From: Rossellomorea aquimaris
Lineage (GTDB): Bacteria; Bacillota; Bacilli; Bacillales; Bacillaceae_B
Length of the DNA: 64,000 bases
Direction: 5' to 3'
Assembly (NCBI RefSeq): GCF_020172085.1
Contig: NZ_JAIVAT010000005.1
Coordinates: 124,001 to 188,000, forward strand
Part shown: positions 43,385 through 54,899 of the stretch, piece by piece
Layout: every line of letters begins with the position of its first letter
Position numbering within the stretch: position 1 is the stretch's first letter
Program-made: the position numbers and the translations under genes
Notes under the pieces: generated by a model
The model's database searches: none
The model's input: the letters and a program-made list of their open reading frames with translations, nothing else
What the model was told of the DNA's origin: nothing

Positions 43385-44320
43385 TTAATTTTTGTATGAT
43401 GCTTGATATTGGGCAAATTCTTTTTCAGAACAATGAACGAAATGTCCTGGTGCCACTTCACGCATTTCAAGTTGTTCATTCTCTGTATAGTTATGAACAG
43501 CTGGATTATACTCTTTTCTTCTGCGTGTGCGCTCATACTCGGGATCCGGTAACGGTATCGCAGATAGAAGCGATTGAGTATAAGGGTGAAGCGGGTTTTT
43601 ATATAGAGCATCACTTGGTGCCAATTCAACCAGTTTTCCATAATACATAACACCGATACGGTCACTGATATACTTTACCATGGAAAGGTCATGGGCAATA
43701 AACAAATAGGTTAAGCCCTTTTCTTTTTGAAGCTCTTGCATAAGATTTACAACTTGCGCTTGGATTGAAACGTCCAGGGCAGAAATCGGCTCATCGGCAA
43801 TGATGAAATCAGGATCTACAGCCAGGGCACGGGCAATTCCGATACGCTGACGCTGTCCACCTGAGAATTCATGTGGATAGCGGCCGGCATGCTCTTTGTT
43901 CAAGCCCACCGTTTCAAGAAGCTCATGGACTTTTTTTAAGCGTTCTTCTTTTGAAGAAGCTAAGCCATGGATATCGATACCTTCAGCAATGATATCCGCA
44001 ACCTTCATACGAGGATTAAGACTCGCATAAGGATCCTGGAAGATCATTTGCATTTTACGGTTGAACTTCTTTAATTGTGAGCGTGACTTTTTACCATGAA
44101 CGTCTTCACCATTAAAGAGTACTTGCCCATCAGTGGCGTCATATAAACGAATGATTGTACGACCGGTAGTGGATTTTCCACAACCTGATTCACCAACAAG
44201 ACCAAGTGTTTCGCCTTTATAAATATCAAAACTGATATCGTCAACCGCTTTAACCATATTCGGTTTACCAGGATTGAAATACTGTTTAAGATTTTTAATT
44301 TCTAATAATTTTTCTGCCAT
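43385..44320 (-). CDS. oppF: Oligopeptide ABC transporter ATP-binding protein OppF
   Basis: A 311-residue ATPase of the oligopeptide importer. Walker [10 protein letters not shown] (about residues 39-47), signature [15 protein letters not shown], Walker B DFIIADEP and the H-loop IAHDLSMV are all present, with the oligopeptide/dipeptide C-terminal extension [19 protein letters not shown]. It starts on the last base of oppD. It pairs with OppD to power the OppBC pore. Confidence 0.96.
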   Translation of the reverse strand: MAEKLLEIKNLKQYFNPGKPNMVKAVDDISFDIYKGETLGLVGESGCGKSTTGRTIIRLYDATDGQVLFNGEDVHGKKSRSQLKKFNRKMQMIFQDPYASLNPRMKVADIIAEGIDIHGLASSKEERLKKVHELLETVGLNKEHAGRYPHEFSGGQRQRIGIARALAVDPDFIIADEPISALDVSIQAQVVNLMQELQKEKGLTYLFIAHDLSMVKYISDRIGVMYYGKLVELAPSDALYKNPLHPYTQSLLSAIPLPDPEYERTRRRKEYNPAVHNYTENEQLEMREVAPGHFVHCSEKEFAQYQASYKN

Positions 44321-45390
44321 TATGAACGAACCCCCTCAACAAGCACCGGTTCTTTAAAGTTTGACGGCATTTGTCTTTGTCTTACTTTCACTGCTTCCGG
44401 AGGCTCAACCTGTGGGGCACTCGGATGCAGCAACCAGGATTTCACATAGTGAGTATCTGACACCTGGTAATATGGTGGCTCTTGTTCGAAGTCCACTTTC
44501 AATGCATAATCACTTCGAAGAGCAAATGCATCTCCCTTAGGAGGATTCAATAAATCAGGAGGAGTACCAGGAATCGCAACCAGCTCCTGCTCACCTTCTG
44601 TTTCAGTTGTAGGCATTGAACCAATCAATCCCCATGTGTAAGGATGACGTGGATCGTAGAATATTTCATCTACCGTTCCAGTTTCTACGATTTGTCCTCC
44701 GTACATTACCGCAACACGATCGGCAACATTGGCAACAACCCCTAAATCATGGGTGATGAAAATGATGGATGTTTCGATTTTATTTTGAAGGTCCTTCATC
44801 AGTTCAAGGATTTGAGCCTGTATCGTAACGTCCAATGCCGTTGTTGGCTCATCGGCAATAAGGATTTTAGGATTACAAGCAAGTGCAATCGCAATGACGA
44901 CACGTTGACGCTGACCGCCGGAAAATTGATGTGGATACTGTTTAAAGCGAGTTTCCGGACTTGGAAGACCTACTAATTTAAGCAATTCAATGGCGCGTTT
45001 CTTCGCATCATTTTTACTCATGTTCTGGTGTTTCACAAGAGGTTCCATGATTTGTTTCCCAATTGTCATTGTCGGGTTTAAAGACGTCATTGGATCCTGG
45101 AAGATCATTGAGATGTCCTTCCCACGGATCTTTTGCATATCTTTCTCTGGAAGCTTTGCTAAATCTTTTCCTTCAAAAAGGATTTCTCCACCCTTAATGA
45201 ATCCAGGCGGGTTTGGAATCAATCTCATAAGGGCTTTCGTCGTAACGGATTTCCCAGAACCAGATTCCCCGACAATCGCTAATGTTTCACCTTTATCTAA
45301 ATGGAAATCCACACCGCGTACAGCTTGTACTTCTCCTCCATGCGTATTGAAGGAGACGTGTAGATCGTTCACTTCTAAAATTTTTGACAT
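44320..45390 (-). CDS. oppD: Oligopeptide ABC transporter ATP-binding protein OppD
   Basis: A 356-residue ATPase. Walker A GESGSGKSV, signature [15 protein letters not shown], Walker B KILIADEP and H-loop ITHDLGVV are intact, followed by the OppD-type C-terminal domain with DPRHPYTWGLIGSMPT and IPGTPPDLLNPPKGDAFA. It is encoded 18 nt after oppC and overlaps oppF by one base. Confidence 0.96.
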   Translation of the reverse strand: MSKILEVNDLHVSFNTHGGEVQAVRGVDFHLDKGETLAIVGESGSGKSVTTKALMRLIPNPPGFIKGGEILFEGKDLAKLPEKDMQKIRGKDISMIFQDPMTSLNPTMTIGKQIMEPLVKHQNMSKNDAKKRAIELLKLVGLPSPETRFKQYPHQFSGGQRQRVVIAIALACNPKILIADEPTTALDVTIQAQILELMKDLQNKIETSIIFITHDLGVVANVADRVAVMYGGQIVETGTVDEIFYDPRHPYTWGLIGSMPTTETEGEQELVAIPGTPPDLLNPPKGDAFALRSDYALKVDFEQEPPYYQVSDTHYVKSWLLHPSAPQVEPPEAVKVRQRQMPSNFKEPVLVEGVRS

Positions 45391-45408
45391 ATTATTATCT
45401 CCCTTCTA

Positions 45409-46434
45409 CTACTTACGCATTTTCGGATCAAGTGCATCACGCAGACCATCCGCCATTAAGTTGAAACTTAAGATAAGTAACGAGATTACCACGGATGGAA
45501 CGAGCATCATGTGTGGGAATGACTGAATAGATTTATAGCCGTCATTAACCAATGAACCTAAAGATGCTTTTGGTGGTGCAATTCCCAATCCGATGAAGCT
45601 TAAGAAAGCCTCTGTATAGATTGCTGAAGGAACTGTAAACATTGTTGTAATAATGACTGGTCCCATTACGTTTGGAAGTAGGTGCTTAAAAATCAATCGA
45701 TTACTTGTTGCCCCCAAGGTACGTGAGGCGAGAACAAACTCCTGATTTTTCAATTGAAGTATCTGCCCTCTAACAATCCGGGCCATGGTTGTCCATCCAG
45801 TTATAACCATCGCCATTGTTATGGAAAATACACCAGGTTCAAAAATGAGAATGAATAGTATGACCACAATAAGATTCGGGATTCCTACCAGAATCTCAAT
45901 GATACGTTGCATAATATTATCCACTCTTCCGCCATAGTAGCCGGAAATTCCACCATAGGAAATACCAATTATGAAGTCAATTACAGCTGCTAAGATACCG
46001 ATATACAAGGAAATCCTCGTACCATTCCAAGTACGTGTCCAAAGATCACGACCCAAATCATCAGTACCGAACCAATAATTTTCCTCGATTTGCCTTGCTT
46101 CATATACATCGAAGCCGTCAGCATCCTTCCCATCAAACGGAAGCCAACTCAATCCTGAAAGCGCTTCAATTTTAGGTGGGAGTTTTGCGTGACGTATGTT
46201 TTGATCACTAAATTTATATTCGTTCATTCCCGGTCCAAATGTAGCAAACAGGATGATGACCAATGTAATGATCATACCAAGGACTGCCCCTTTATTTTTC
46301 CTTAAACGAATCCAGGAATCCTGCCAGAAATTTAAGCTTTTTCGTGAAATTTTTTCAGCCTGACCTTCATCTGCCTTTTGAGGTTGGAAGAGTTCTGGAC
46401 TTAGTTGATCCAACTTCTTTTTGTTTGCTTCCAT
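45409..46434 (-). CDS. oppC: Oligopeptide ABC transporter permease OppC
   Basis: A 341-residue permease with an N-terminal cytosolic segment, one helix near 42-62, a large extracellular loop, and five further helices. The OppC N-domain motif SWIRLRKNKGAVLGMI and the EAA loop (AREFVLASRTLGATSNRLIFKHLLPN region) are visible. Its ATG overlaps the oppB stop by one base. It forms the translocation channel with OppB. Confidence 0.95.
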   Translation of the reverse strand: MEANKKKLDQLSPELFQPQKADEGQAEKISRKSLNFWQDSWIRLRKNKGAVLGMIITLVIILFATFGPGMNEYKFSDQNIRHAKLPPKIEALSGLSWLPFDGKDADGFDVYEARQIEENYWFGTDDLGRDLWTRTWNGTRISLYIGILAAVIDFIIGISYGGISGYYGGRVDNIMQRIIEILVGIPNLIVVILFILIFEPGVFSITMAMVITGWTTMARIVRGQILQLKNQEFVLASRTLGATSNRLIFKHLLPNVMGPVIITTMFTVPSAIYTEAFLSFIGLGIAPPKASLGSLVNDGYKSIQSFPHMMLVPSVVISLLILSFNLMADGLRDALDPKMRK

Positions 46435-47363
46435 TATTTCTTCCCTCCAGCTAAGCGAATACGGGGATCAATGATACCGTAAAGGATATCCACCAAGAAA
46501 ATGACACCAATGAATAGTGCGCTATAAAACAATGTAATTCCCATAATCACTGTATAATCATTTAACTCAATTGAACGGACGAATTGTTCACCCAATCCAG
46601 GAACCGCGAAGATCTTTTCTACTACTAGGGCACCGGTCATAATGTTTACAGTCATCGGTCCCAAAATCGTTATGATAGGGATCATCGCATTCCTAACTGC
46701 GTGCTTCACGATTGTCCCTGCCTTTGTAATTCCTTTTGCCTTAGCAAGAAGAATATAATCCGAGTTCAGGATTTCAAGCATTTCTGTTCTCATAAAACGA
46801 GCAATCGTTGCAACAACTAATACCGTCAATGCAAGCGTTGGAAGGATTGTATGTTTATACTCACCCCAAAGCGCTACTGGTAGCCATTGCAGTTTAACAC
46901 CAACATAATATTGAAGGAGACCTGCAAATACGAATGAAGGAATTGAAATACCCAATACCGCAAGAGTAGTTGAACCATAATCAATCCAACTATTATGCTT
47001 AATAGCTGCTATGATTCCAATGATTAATCCTAGGAAAGTCCCTAATACCATTGCCTGAAAACCTATTAGAGCTGAAGGACCGATTCGGTCTCCTATCAAG
47101 CTTGTTACTGGGCGGTTATCATATTGGAAGGATAAGCCTAAATCACCTTTCGTTAACCCTACCATGTAGTTAATGTATTGTTCTGGCAGCGGGTCGTTCA
47201 AACCATATTTATCCAGGATGATTTGTTGTTGTTCCGGAGTAAGCCTTTCTGTGTTTTGCAGTGGAGATCCAGGTAGGAGCTTCATCAGAAAGAAAGTGGC
47301 GGTTGCAATGATAAGCAAAGTGATGATCATATAAACGATACGTTGAATTGTATATTTGACCAT
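46434..47363 (-). CDS. oppB: Oligopeptide ABC transporter permease OppB
   Basis: A 309-residue six-helix permease. The start MVKYTIQRIVYMIITLLII, the KLLPGSPL motif, and the EAA loop DYILLAKAKGITKAGTIVKHAVRNA followed by VVEKIFAVPGLGEQFV are standard for OppB/DppB. It is the second gene of the operon, separated from oppA by a strong hairpin that probably reduces read-through. Confidence 0.95.
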   Translation of the reverse strand: MVKYTIQRIVYMIITLLIIATATFFLMKLLPGSPLQNTERLTPEQQQIILDKYGLNDPLPEQYINYMVGLTKGDLGLSFQYDNRPVTSLIGDRIGPSALIGFQAMVLGTFLGLIIGIIAAIKHNSWIDYGSTTLAVLGISIPSFVFAGLLQYYVGVKLQWLPVALWGEYKHTILPTLALTVLVVATIARFMRTEMLEILNSDYILLAKAKGITKAGTIVKHAVRNAMIPIITILGPMTVNIMTGALVVEKIFAVPGLGEQFVRSIELNDYTVIMGITLFYSALFIGVIFLVDILYGIIDPRIRLAGGKK

Positions 47364-47473
47364 TCTTTAGCCCCCCTTTTTTTATCTTATTTTTTCTACA
47401 TTCTCAATTATAGCGAATTTCGACAAATTTTCAATAAATTTTTATTTTTGTGATAATTATCGACATTCACTGG

Positions 47474-47512
47474 AAAAGGAGAGCATATGCCTATGCATAC
47501 GCTCTCCCTTTT
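47474..47512 (-). terminator. Attenuator hairpin between oppA and oppB
   Basis: On the minus strand AAAAGGGAGAGCGTATGC pairs with GCATATGCTCTCCTTTT through most of its length around a short loop. The U tail is weak (UUUUCC), so partial termination or mRNA 3'-end protection of oppA is likely. Confidence 0.72.
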
Positions 47513-47536
47513 AAGGTTTGTCGAATGAGTTAAATA

Positions 47537-49189
47537 CTACTCAATTGAAGCCCATTTGTAAGATGCATCCGCACCAAATGAGTGACGTAACAGACCTTTA
47601 ACATATGGACGCTCTAAGAAAGCAGTTCCACGTTGGTACATTGGGCTGATTGCTTGATCGTCGAAAAGGATCTTCTCTGCATCAACCATTGCTTGCCAGC
47701 GAGCTTCAGGATCATCAAGAAGTTCACCTTTAGCTTGTTCAATTAACTTGTCATATTCAGGGTTAGAGTAACCCATTTGGTTATGAGCACCGTCAGTCAC
47801 GAACATGTCAACGAATGTCATCGGATCTGGATAGTCAGGACCCCAACCAGCGAATGAGAAGTCATATTGACCTTTCGATTCTAATTCAAGTTTTTGCTTG
47901 AATGGTTGTGCTTTGATGTTGACAGTTAAACCTTCAAGATTTTGCTCAAGTTGTTCTTTTAAGAACTCACCGATCTTTTTAGAGCTGTCAGAGTCATAGT
48001 TTAATAGTTCTAATTCAATAGAATCTTTACCTAACTCTTCTTTCGCTTTAGCCCAATAGTCAGCAGCTTTTTTAGTGTCAAATCCACCGAAATCGCCAAC
48101 CGCTTCACGGTATTCAGTACCATCTGGACCAGTTACGAAATCTTTAGGCACTAAGTAGTTAGCAGGGATAGATCCATTGTTAAGAAGAACCTCAACCATA
48201 CCTTCTTTGTCGTAAGCAGAGTCAATTGCTTTACGTGCGTTTACGTTTTTCAACACTTCATTTCCTTCGTTTAAACGCAGGAAGTATACAGCAGTATCCG
48301 CTTTTGTTTTGAAGTTTTCATCTGACTTGTATTTGTCTACAAATTCAGCTGAAAGACCAGCAACATCAGCTTTGTTTGTTTCAAAAAGGTTAACTCCAGT
48401 AGCAGTGTCTTTAACGATATTAAAGTTCACTTCTTTTAACTTAACAGTGTCTGCATCCCAGTAGCTATCGTTATGAGTTAATTTAAAGCTTTGCTCGTGC
48501 TTCCACTCAGAAAGAGTAAAAGGTCCGTTATATACTACAGTGTCAGCTTCAAGACCGAATTTATCGCCTTGAGACTCAACGAATTTTTGGTTTTGTGGAT
48601 AGAATGTTGCGAAAGAAAGTAATGCTTTGAAATATGGTACAGCTGTTTCAAGCTGAACTTCTAATGTTTTGTCATCAATTGCTTTAACACCTAATTCTTC
48701 AACTGGCACTTCACCAGCGTTTACTTTAGCAGCGTTTTTGATATCGTACATGATGTACGCATACTCTGCACCAGTATCAGGGTTTAAAGCTTTTTGCCAA
48801 GCGTAAACGAAGTCGTTCGCTGTAACAGGATCTCCGTTTGACCATTTCGCATCACGGATCTTGAACGTGTATGTTTTACCATCTTCACTGATCTGTGGTT
48901 CTTCAGCAGCCATACCAAGTACAGCCTCGTCATTTTCACCTAATCGGTAAAGACCTTCGAATACGTTGTTCATTACTTTGAATGAAACAGAGTCAGTTGC
49001 TAGAGTAGAGTCCATTGATGGGATCTCAGACGCCTCCAGCAGGTTAAGTACTTGTTCTTTCTTTTCGTCAGAACCGCCTGCACCAGTTCCTTCCTCTTTG
49101 CTGTCAGTCTTCTTGTCGCCGCCACAAGCAGCTAGGAAAGTACTGAGAGCCAGAAGAAGAACCAGCAAGAATGAAAACTTTTTCTTCAT
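47537..49189 (-). CDS. oppA: Oligopeptide-binding lipoprotein OppA
   Basis: A 550-residue SBP_bac_5 family binding protein. The signal peptide ends LAAC with the lipidated cysteine at 22, followed by a charged linker and the LLEASEIPSMDSTLATDSVSF start of the fold. Later motifs KWSNGDPVTANDFVYAWQKAL, GPFTLSEWKHEQSFKL, and FAGWGPDYPDPMTF are typical of oligopeptide binders. The gene has its own SigA promoter and a long leader containing a small hairpin. It opens the oppABCDF operon, which in bacilli also takes up signalling peptides for sporulation and competence. Confidence 0.96.
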   Translation of the reverse strand: MKKKFSFLLVLLLALSTFLAACGGDKKTDSKEEGTGAGGSDEKKEQVLNLLEASEIPSMDSTLATDSVSFKVMNNVFEGLYRLGENDEAVLGMAAEEPQISEDGKTYTFKIRDAKWSNGDPVTANDFVYAWQKALNPDTGAEYAYIMYDIKNAAKVNAGEVPVEELGVKAIDDKTLEVQLETAVPYFKALLSFATFYPQNQKFVESQGDKFGLEADTVVYNGPFTLSEWKHEQSFKLTHNDSYWDADTVKLKEVNFNIVKDTATGVNLFETNKADVAGLSAEFVDKYKSDENFKTKADTAVYFLRLNEGNEVLKNVNARKAIDSAYDKEGMVEVLLNNGSIPANYLVPKDFVTGPDGTEYREAVGDFGGFDTKKAADYWAKAKEELGKDSIELELLNYDSDSSKKIGEFLKEQLEQNLEGLTVNIKAQPFKQKLELESKGQYDFSFAGWGPDYPDPMTFVDMFVTDGAHNQMGYSNPEYDKLIEQAKGELLDDPEARWQAMVDAEKILFDDQAISPMYQRGTAFLERPYVKGLLRHSFGADASYKWASIE

Positions 49190-49256
49190 CTTGAAATTGA
49201 CCTCCTCGTAAATCTCATATTTATTTATCTTCTAATTTTCAGAAGATTTGTTACTT

Positions 49257-49284
49257 ATTATACATGATAGAGAAATTATTGCAA
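49257..49284 (-). promoter_or_regulatory. SigA-type promoter of oppA
   Basis: TTGCAA (49284-49279) and TATAAT (49262-49257) are separated by 16 bp on the minus strand. A perfect 7-bp hairpin ATCTTCT/AGAAGAT (about 49227-49247) follows in the leader. The rest of the gap to 49697 is AT-rich with nothing I can assign. Confidence 0.65.
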
Positions 49285-49697
49285 TATGAATTTAACAGTT
49301 TTTTTGCTAAATTATCAGATTAGTAGGTATATTGATATTGAAACACTGTAATATCAACGTTTCTTTTAAACATTTTGGAGAGTTCGTCCTATTACAATTG
49401 TTACAAACGTAAATTCTCATAGGCTAAATATTACTGTCCTTTAAACAGGGTTCCTGCTCTTTGAAATTCTCTCTTGTTATAAATATTAAATTTCCAGACT
49501 AAATATAAATGATAGAATTCATACTTATTTCAGTTAACATCTTCAGCAATATTCCGCTCTCATCATATTGTATTCCCAAGTGGATGTGTGTCGGTACTAC
49601 TTATTCACTTTGAGAAGAATTGAATATCCATGAGTGAGGATTGAATTCTTTATAATCCTTCATGTATACTTTTGATAAAAACACTTAAAGGAGTATT

Positions 49698-50081
49698 ATG
49701 AAACGAATCAATCTATTTACTATCCTTACATTCCTTTTATTCGTCATTGCTGTTGTGGTGGCGTCACTTCAAGAGAAAAACCTGCTTCTTTCAATTATAG
49801 ACAGCTTATTTATTATCGGGATTTTGTATGTCTGTCTCGGTTCCCTTCTATATATTTTCGAAAAGGGTTTTTTCAATGGGCTCGTGTACGCAATCAAGCG
49901 TTTCCGAAAGAGCTCAAAACTCGGAAAGTACGCTTCTGAGTTCGATGAGCTGGACGAAACAAAGGAAGCCCATGAAGAATTCAGTGTCAAACGCTCCTAT
50001 TCCATTACTAAGTCTTTATTGACACTCGGAGCTGTGACTCTGGTGTTGTCCATTGTGTTGACCTATCTTCTGTACACTTGA
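49698..50081 (+). CDS. DUF3899 membrane protein
   Basis: A 127-residue protein with three hydrophobic segments: about 4-27, about 30-58 (SIIDSLFIIGILYVCLGSLLYIF), and the C-terminal SLLTLGAVTLVLSIVLTYLLY. A charged cytosolic loop (AIKRFRKSSKLGKYASEFDELDETKEAHEEF) lies between. This is the arrangement of DUF3899, of unknown function. AAAGGAG precedes the ATG. It stands alone upstream of the trpS T-box. Confidence 0.78.
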   Translation: MKRINLFTILTFLLFVIAVVVASLQEKNLLLSIIDSLFIIGILYVCLGSLLYIFEKGFFNGLVYAIKRFRKSSKLGKYASEFDELDETKEAHEEFSVKRSYSITKSLLTLGAVTLVLSIVLTYLLYT

Positions 50082-50129
50082 ATTATTCAGCTCATTTTCA
50101 TATAATGTACTTATATGAATTGAGTGAAA

Positions 50130-50386
50130 AGCAAGGATGAAGAGTAGTACTTTTCTATATGATTTAAAGAGAGCTTGTGGCCGGTGCGAACAAGTATTCA
50201 TTAGAATAGGAATGGACTTCTGAGCTTTATTTGTGAACCGAAGTAGCTTATAACGGATTAACCTCACGTTAAAGGGGTTCCATGTTCAACATGGACTAAG
50301 CTGGCTCATTCGAGCACTTAGGGTGGCACCGCGGAAATGATCCCATTCGTCCCTATTTTTTATAGGACGGGTGGGTTTTTATTTTG
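50130..50386 (+). promoter_or_regulatory. Tryptophan-specific T-box leader
   Basis: The T-box sequence AGGGTGGCACCGCGG (about 50319-50333) is followed by a terminator hairpin (CCCATTCGTCC with GGACGGGTGGG and a T run, about 50342-50385). Stem I contains the specifier TGG (50213-50215), a tryptophan codon, in AGGAATGGACTTC. Uncharged tRNA-Trp binding would stabilise the antiterminator and allow trpS transcription. Confidence 0.92.
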
Positions 50387-50397
50387 TTTATATATAG

Positions 50398-51408
<1,011 letters not shown>

Positions 51409-51412
51409 TAAA

Positions 51413-51452
51413 TACGACGAGACACGGCAATACCAGTGTCCCGTCGTTTTTT
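51413..51452 (+). terminator. Terminator after trpS
   Basis: ACGACGAGACAC pairs with GTGTCCCGTCGT (one mismatch), followed by six T. Confidence 0.87.
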
Positions 51453-51465
51453 ATTTACTTTTAAC

Positions 51466-51501
51466 AAAAAACCTTAAGCCACTTTCTCGGCTCAAGGTTT
51501 A
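51466..51501 (-). terminator. Terminator after yjbA
   Basis: On the minus strand AAACCTTGAGCC pairs with GGCTTAAGGTTT, followed by a U run. Confidence 0.85.
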
Positions 51502-51511
51502 GAGGGATACA

Positions 51512-52261
51512 TTAATTTACCTTTGGACGATTCTCGACTTCCCACAGTTTTTCAAAAAAGGGCTGTCCTTTAATAAGGTTCTCACACAGTGTCAGGTGCT
51601 TGTCCGACCAACCGTACTGGGTTTCTTCATAGAGCATCTGCCATATTTCTTCAAAGTCCATCGCTTGGATTGTCCGGTAGCGCTGAGGTGCCCATTCCGT
51701 ATACCAGTATCGGATTTCCGCAGTATTATTCGAACTGTGAAGTTGATCCAATGCCATGAATAACAGCTGCTTCAATTGCCTTTCTTTTCTCGTCAGTCCA
51801 CTCATCATATATGGATTCGGTGAAAGGATGTGATAGGCATCCTCTCTTTTCGGATCCTGCTGAATGGAGTACTGCACCGTTTCATGGCTTTCCACCATTT
51901 CGTAAACCAATTGCTCTTGTCTTGGTATCAGCCTGCTCTTCCTGATTGGCACAGTATACCCGATTGTGTCAATTGCAAGTATTCCCGTACCATCTGTGAC
52001 GATAAAGCAATAATCCAACTGTATCCGTTCATGGTTTTTTCGCAAGTATGCTTTCTGATAGACATTATTAAGCAGTTGTTGAGGTAACTCTGATAAATCA
52101 TTCTCGATGTAATGAAACAGTGACTTGTCCACTTTAATCAGAGGAACCTGATCTAATAATTCAATGACGTCCTCTTTTCTCCACTCATGAAAATGGCAGA
52201 CATTATAGCCATTTTCTTCGCCTTCGAACCAATTTACCCATACATCATGAAGATATAACAT
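51512..52261 (-). CDS. yjbA: YjbA family protein (DUF3603)
   Basis: A 249-residue cytosolic protein nearly colinear with B. subtilis Yjb[85 protein letters not shown] and [15 protein letters not shown] are conserved. No catalytic motif is known, and the function is undefined. The ATG at 52261 follows GAGGGG; the longer frame to 52285 has no site. It is convergent with trpS. Confidence 0.9.
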   Translation of the reverse strand: MLYLHDVWVNWFEGEENGYNVCHFHEWRKEDVIELLDQVPLIKVDKSLFHYIENDLSELPQQLLNNVYQKAYLRKNHERIQLDYCFIVTDGTGILAIDTIGYTVPIRKSRLIPRQEQLVYEMVESHETVQYSIQQDPKREDAYHILSPNPYMMSGLTRKERQLKQLLFMALDQLHSSNNTAEIRYWYTEWAPQRYRTIQAMDFEEIWQMLYEETQYGWSDKHLTLCENLIKGQPFFEKLWEVENRPKVN

Positions 52262-52344
52262 GATTGACCCCTCGCTTTGCTTCAATCTTATTTGTCAATC
52301 AGTATAGGCTAATCTGTGTAAATTTATTCCTATTAATCAGGGTT

Positions 52345-52566
52345 TTATAGATAGTCATTGTTTTTTCTGCGGGGTATATAAATCGAGAGCGTAATGATGA
52401 GGAGTCCTAATAGAAGTAAATAACATTCGATTCTAGAGGACACGAAAAAAATATAGTCTGTAAAACTCATTCCAGTCGTGAGCAGATTTAAATACATGAT
52501 TAAGCTTACCCCTCCTGAAACAGCCAGTCCAAATCCTATAAAGAGCCCAAACAATTGTCCCACCAT
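52345..52566 (-). CDS. Small two-helix membrane protein (73 aa)
   Basis: A 73-residue protein with two hydrophobic helices (LFGLFIGFGLAVSGGVSLIMYL and CYLLLLGLLIITLSIYI) and a basic end PRRKNNDYL. AGAGG lies 8 nt before the ATG. It sits between yjaZ and yjbA on the same strand. I recognise no family or function. Confidence 0.68.
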   Translation of the reverse strand: MVGQLFGLFIGFGLAVSGGVSLIMYLNLLTTGMSFTDYIFFVSSRIECYLLLLGLLIITLSIYIPRRKNNDYL

Positions 52567-52689
52567 ACCTTCCGCCTCTATCCCTTACATTAAGATAATG
52601 GAGCTCGTCCATGCTTTCTATAGTTTATGAAAGGAATGGGAAGATATGACGGAACCCGGTGCCTATTTTCACGGTTACTGCCCTGAATT

Positions 52690-53451
52690 CTATGGTAAAA
52701 ATATTGACGACGGTTTACCAAAGAGTGAAATCGTTGATGTATCCTGGTTTTTTAAATAGTTTTGGACTAATCGATAACCTGAAGAATAGCCTAGCATATT
52801 CGGATAGGATTTCTGACCAAGAAGAAGCTGATCATGCAGGGGGCTCCGTCGTTTCACATCCAAATTGGGTTCTATCCATTTATCATAGAATCTTGACAAC
52901 TCTGCTTCCTCATACGCTTTGGTCCATGGGGCTACATACTTCTCCCCACAGTATTCCCGGACGGCATTTTCTGCGAGCCCCTCAAAGATAATGGAATCAA
53001 GCAGCGTATATTGGTCTTCCTTTTTACTTAATTTCTTCATTCTGACACAGTGATGGTATTCATGTACAAATAGTGCTTCATATTCTTTTGGGTCTTCCTG
53101 GTCAGTGATAAAGAAGAATATTTCATCTTTGAAGCACACCCCTGATTTTTTCATTGAAGACTGAAACATCCCCCTTTTTTCCTGCACGGGGAATAAATAA
53201 ATCGGAACACTCGGGCCATTCCATTTCCTTCTGTATTTCTTTTCATATAATGAAAATCTCGCCCAGATATCTTTTTCTTTCAACTTCTCAAAGATGTCAC
53301 CGGCATGCTGTGAAGACCGGTACATTCCATGCTTCATCAAATAGTGGTAAAACGATTGTTGGTCCTCTTTACCGTTGATTGTTTTCTTCAGCAGTTCTAA
53401 TGGCTTACTGATTAAATCTTCTAACCATACATCGGTAGGAGCAACAGCCAC
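52690..53451 (-). CDS. yjaZ: Putative zinc protease YjaZ (DUF2268)
   Basis: A protein of about 253 residues in the DUF2268 family of predicted Zn-dependent proteases. The HEYHH zinc motif lies in FVHEYHHCVRMKKL, with the downstream glutamate in IFEGLAENAVREYCGEKYV. There is no signal peptide, so it should act in the cytosol. The ATG at 53457 touches its Shine-Dalgarno (AGAGGG); GTG at 53451, 6 nt away, is a better start. It matches B. subtilis YjaZ downstream of fabF. Confidence 0.85.
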   Translation of the reverse strand: MAVAPTDVWLEDLISKPLELLKKTINGKEDQQSFYHYLMKHGMYRSSQHAGDIFEKLKEKDIWARFSLYEKKYRRKWNGPSVPIYLFPVQEKRGMFQSSMKKSGVCFKDEIFFFITDQEDPKEYEALFVHEYHHCVRMKKLSKKEDQYTLLDSIIFEGLAENAVREYCGEKYVAPWTKAYEEAELSRFYDKWIEPNLDVKRRSPLHDQLLLGQKSYPNMLGYSSGYRLVQNYLKNQDTSTISLFGKPSSIFLP

Positions 53452-53565
53452 CTTCATCCCTCTTTTCCGGCTTTTTATATCTATATGTAAGGAAGAGTGT
53501 ATTCACAACCGGAAAAGCATCAACGGGTATGCTTTAATCGCCTATGGAGCTGAATGCAAAAAAAA

Positions 53566-53593
53566 AGAGCCCGCCAAATCGATTGGGGGCTCT
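53566..53593 (-). terminator. Terminator of the fabH-fabF operon
   Basis: GAGCCC pairs with GGGCTC (53592-53587 and 53572-53567 on the minus strand), with partial inner pairing, followed by about ten U. Confidence 0.88.
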
Positions 53594-53603
53594 CATGTTT
53601 CAT

Positions 53604-54848
53604 TTAGTCCTTATACTTTTTGAATACGATGGTAGCATTGTGACCACCGAATCCTAATGAGTTACTCATCGCTACATTCACTGCCTGCTCTCTTGCTTCG
53701 TTTGCTACATAGTCAAGATCACAGTCTGGATCAGGTGTTTCAATATTGATGGTAGGAGGCAGAATACTGTCTTTCATGGCAAGGACTGTAAAAATCGCTT
53801 CCACCCCTCCTGCTGCTCCAAGAAGGTGACCCGTCATGGATTTCGTTGAGCTCATCGCTAATTTGTATGCATGCTCCCCGAATACTTCCTTTACGGCCAT
53901 CGTTTCGTATTTATCATTATATGGAGTACTTGTACCATGAGCATTTATATAATCCATCTCTTCAGGAAGGATTCCGCCATCTTCCAGTGCCATCTTCATC
54001 GCTCTCGCCCCGCCTTCACCAGCTGGTGCAGGAGCAGTGATATGATAAGCATCTCCAGTACATCCGTATCCGACGATTTCTGCATAAATCGTCGCTCCAC
54101 GTTTAAGGGCATGCTCAAGCTCCTCAAGCACGACGATACCCGCTCCTTCTCCCATTACGAAACCATCACGGTTTGCGTCAAAAGGCCTTGAAGCTTTTTC
54201 AGGGTCCGTGTTAGTGGAAAGGGCTGTGTTTGCACAGAAACCGGCAACGGACATTTTGGTGATTGGAGCTTCAGCTCCACCTGAAACCATTACATCAGCG
54301 TCACCGCGCTGAATGACTTTAAACGCGTCTCCGATGGAGTTGGTACCTGTTGCACATGCCGTTACGGTACAAGAGTTGAATCCTTTCGCTCCCAGCATGA
54401 TGGACACTTGTCCTGCAGCCATATCAGGAATGATCATCGGTACGAAGAATGGACTTACCCTACGGTATCCGCGTTTTTGGAATGTTTCGTATTGTTGTTC
54501 GAATGTTTCCATTCCCCCGATACCAGAACCGATCCATACCCCGACTCGGTGAGCATTTTCCTCTGTGATGGAAAGTTTCGAGTCTTTAACAGCCATTAAG
54601 GATGCGGCAATCGCATAATGAGTGAAGCGGTCCATCTTTCGGGCTTCTTTTCTTTCCACCCCGAAATCTTCTATATTAAAGTCTTTTAACTCTGCTGCCA
54701 CCTTTGCAGGATACTCATCAGCGTTTAAACGCGTTAATGGTCCTACACCCGTTTTCCCTGCTAAAATATTCGACCAGGTCGATTCAACATCATTACCCAA
54801 CGGCGTGACACTGCCTAAGCCCGTCACGACTACACGCTTCTTATTCAT
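53604..54848 (-). CDS. fabF: 3-oxoacyl-[acyl-carrier-protein] synthase II FabF
   Basis: A 414-residue condensing enzyme that elongates acyl-ACP with malonyl-ACP. The catalytic triad is visible: C165 in [11 protein letters not shown], a histidine in [11 protein letters not shown] and another in TGHLLGAAG. The start [14 protein letters not shown] and the end [15 protein letters not shown] are classical. It follows fabH by 51 nt in the same FapR-controlled operon. Confidence 0.97.
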   Translation of the reverse strand: MNKKRVVVTGLGSVTPLGNDVESTWSNILAGKTGVGPLTRLNADEYPAKVAAELKDFNIEDFGVERKEARKMDRFTHYAIAASLMAVKDSKLSITEENAHRVGVWIGSGIGGMETFEQQYETFQKRGYRRVSPFFVPMIIPDMAAGQVSIMLGAKGFNSCTVTACATGTNSIGDAFKVIQRGDADVMVSGGAEAPITKMSVAGFCANTALSTNTDPEKASRPFDANRDGFVMGEGAGIVVLEELEHALKRGATIYAEIVGYGCTGDAYHITAPAPAGEGGARAMKMALEDGGILPEEMDYINAHGTSTPYNDKYETMAVKEVFGEHAYKLAMSSTKSMTGHLLGAAGGVEAIFTVLAMKDSILPPTINIETPDPDCDLDYVANEAREQAVNVAMSNSLGFGGHNATIVFKKYKD

Positions 54849-54899
54849 ATAAATCCATCTCCTTTATCTGCATGTTGTAGATTGTCTTATGATTATCAA

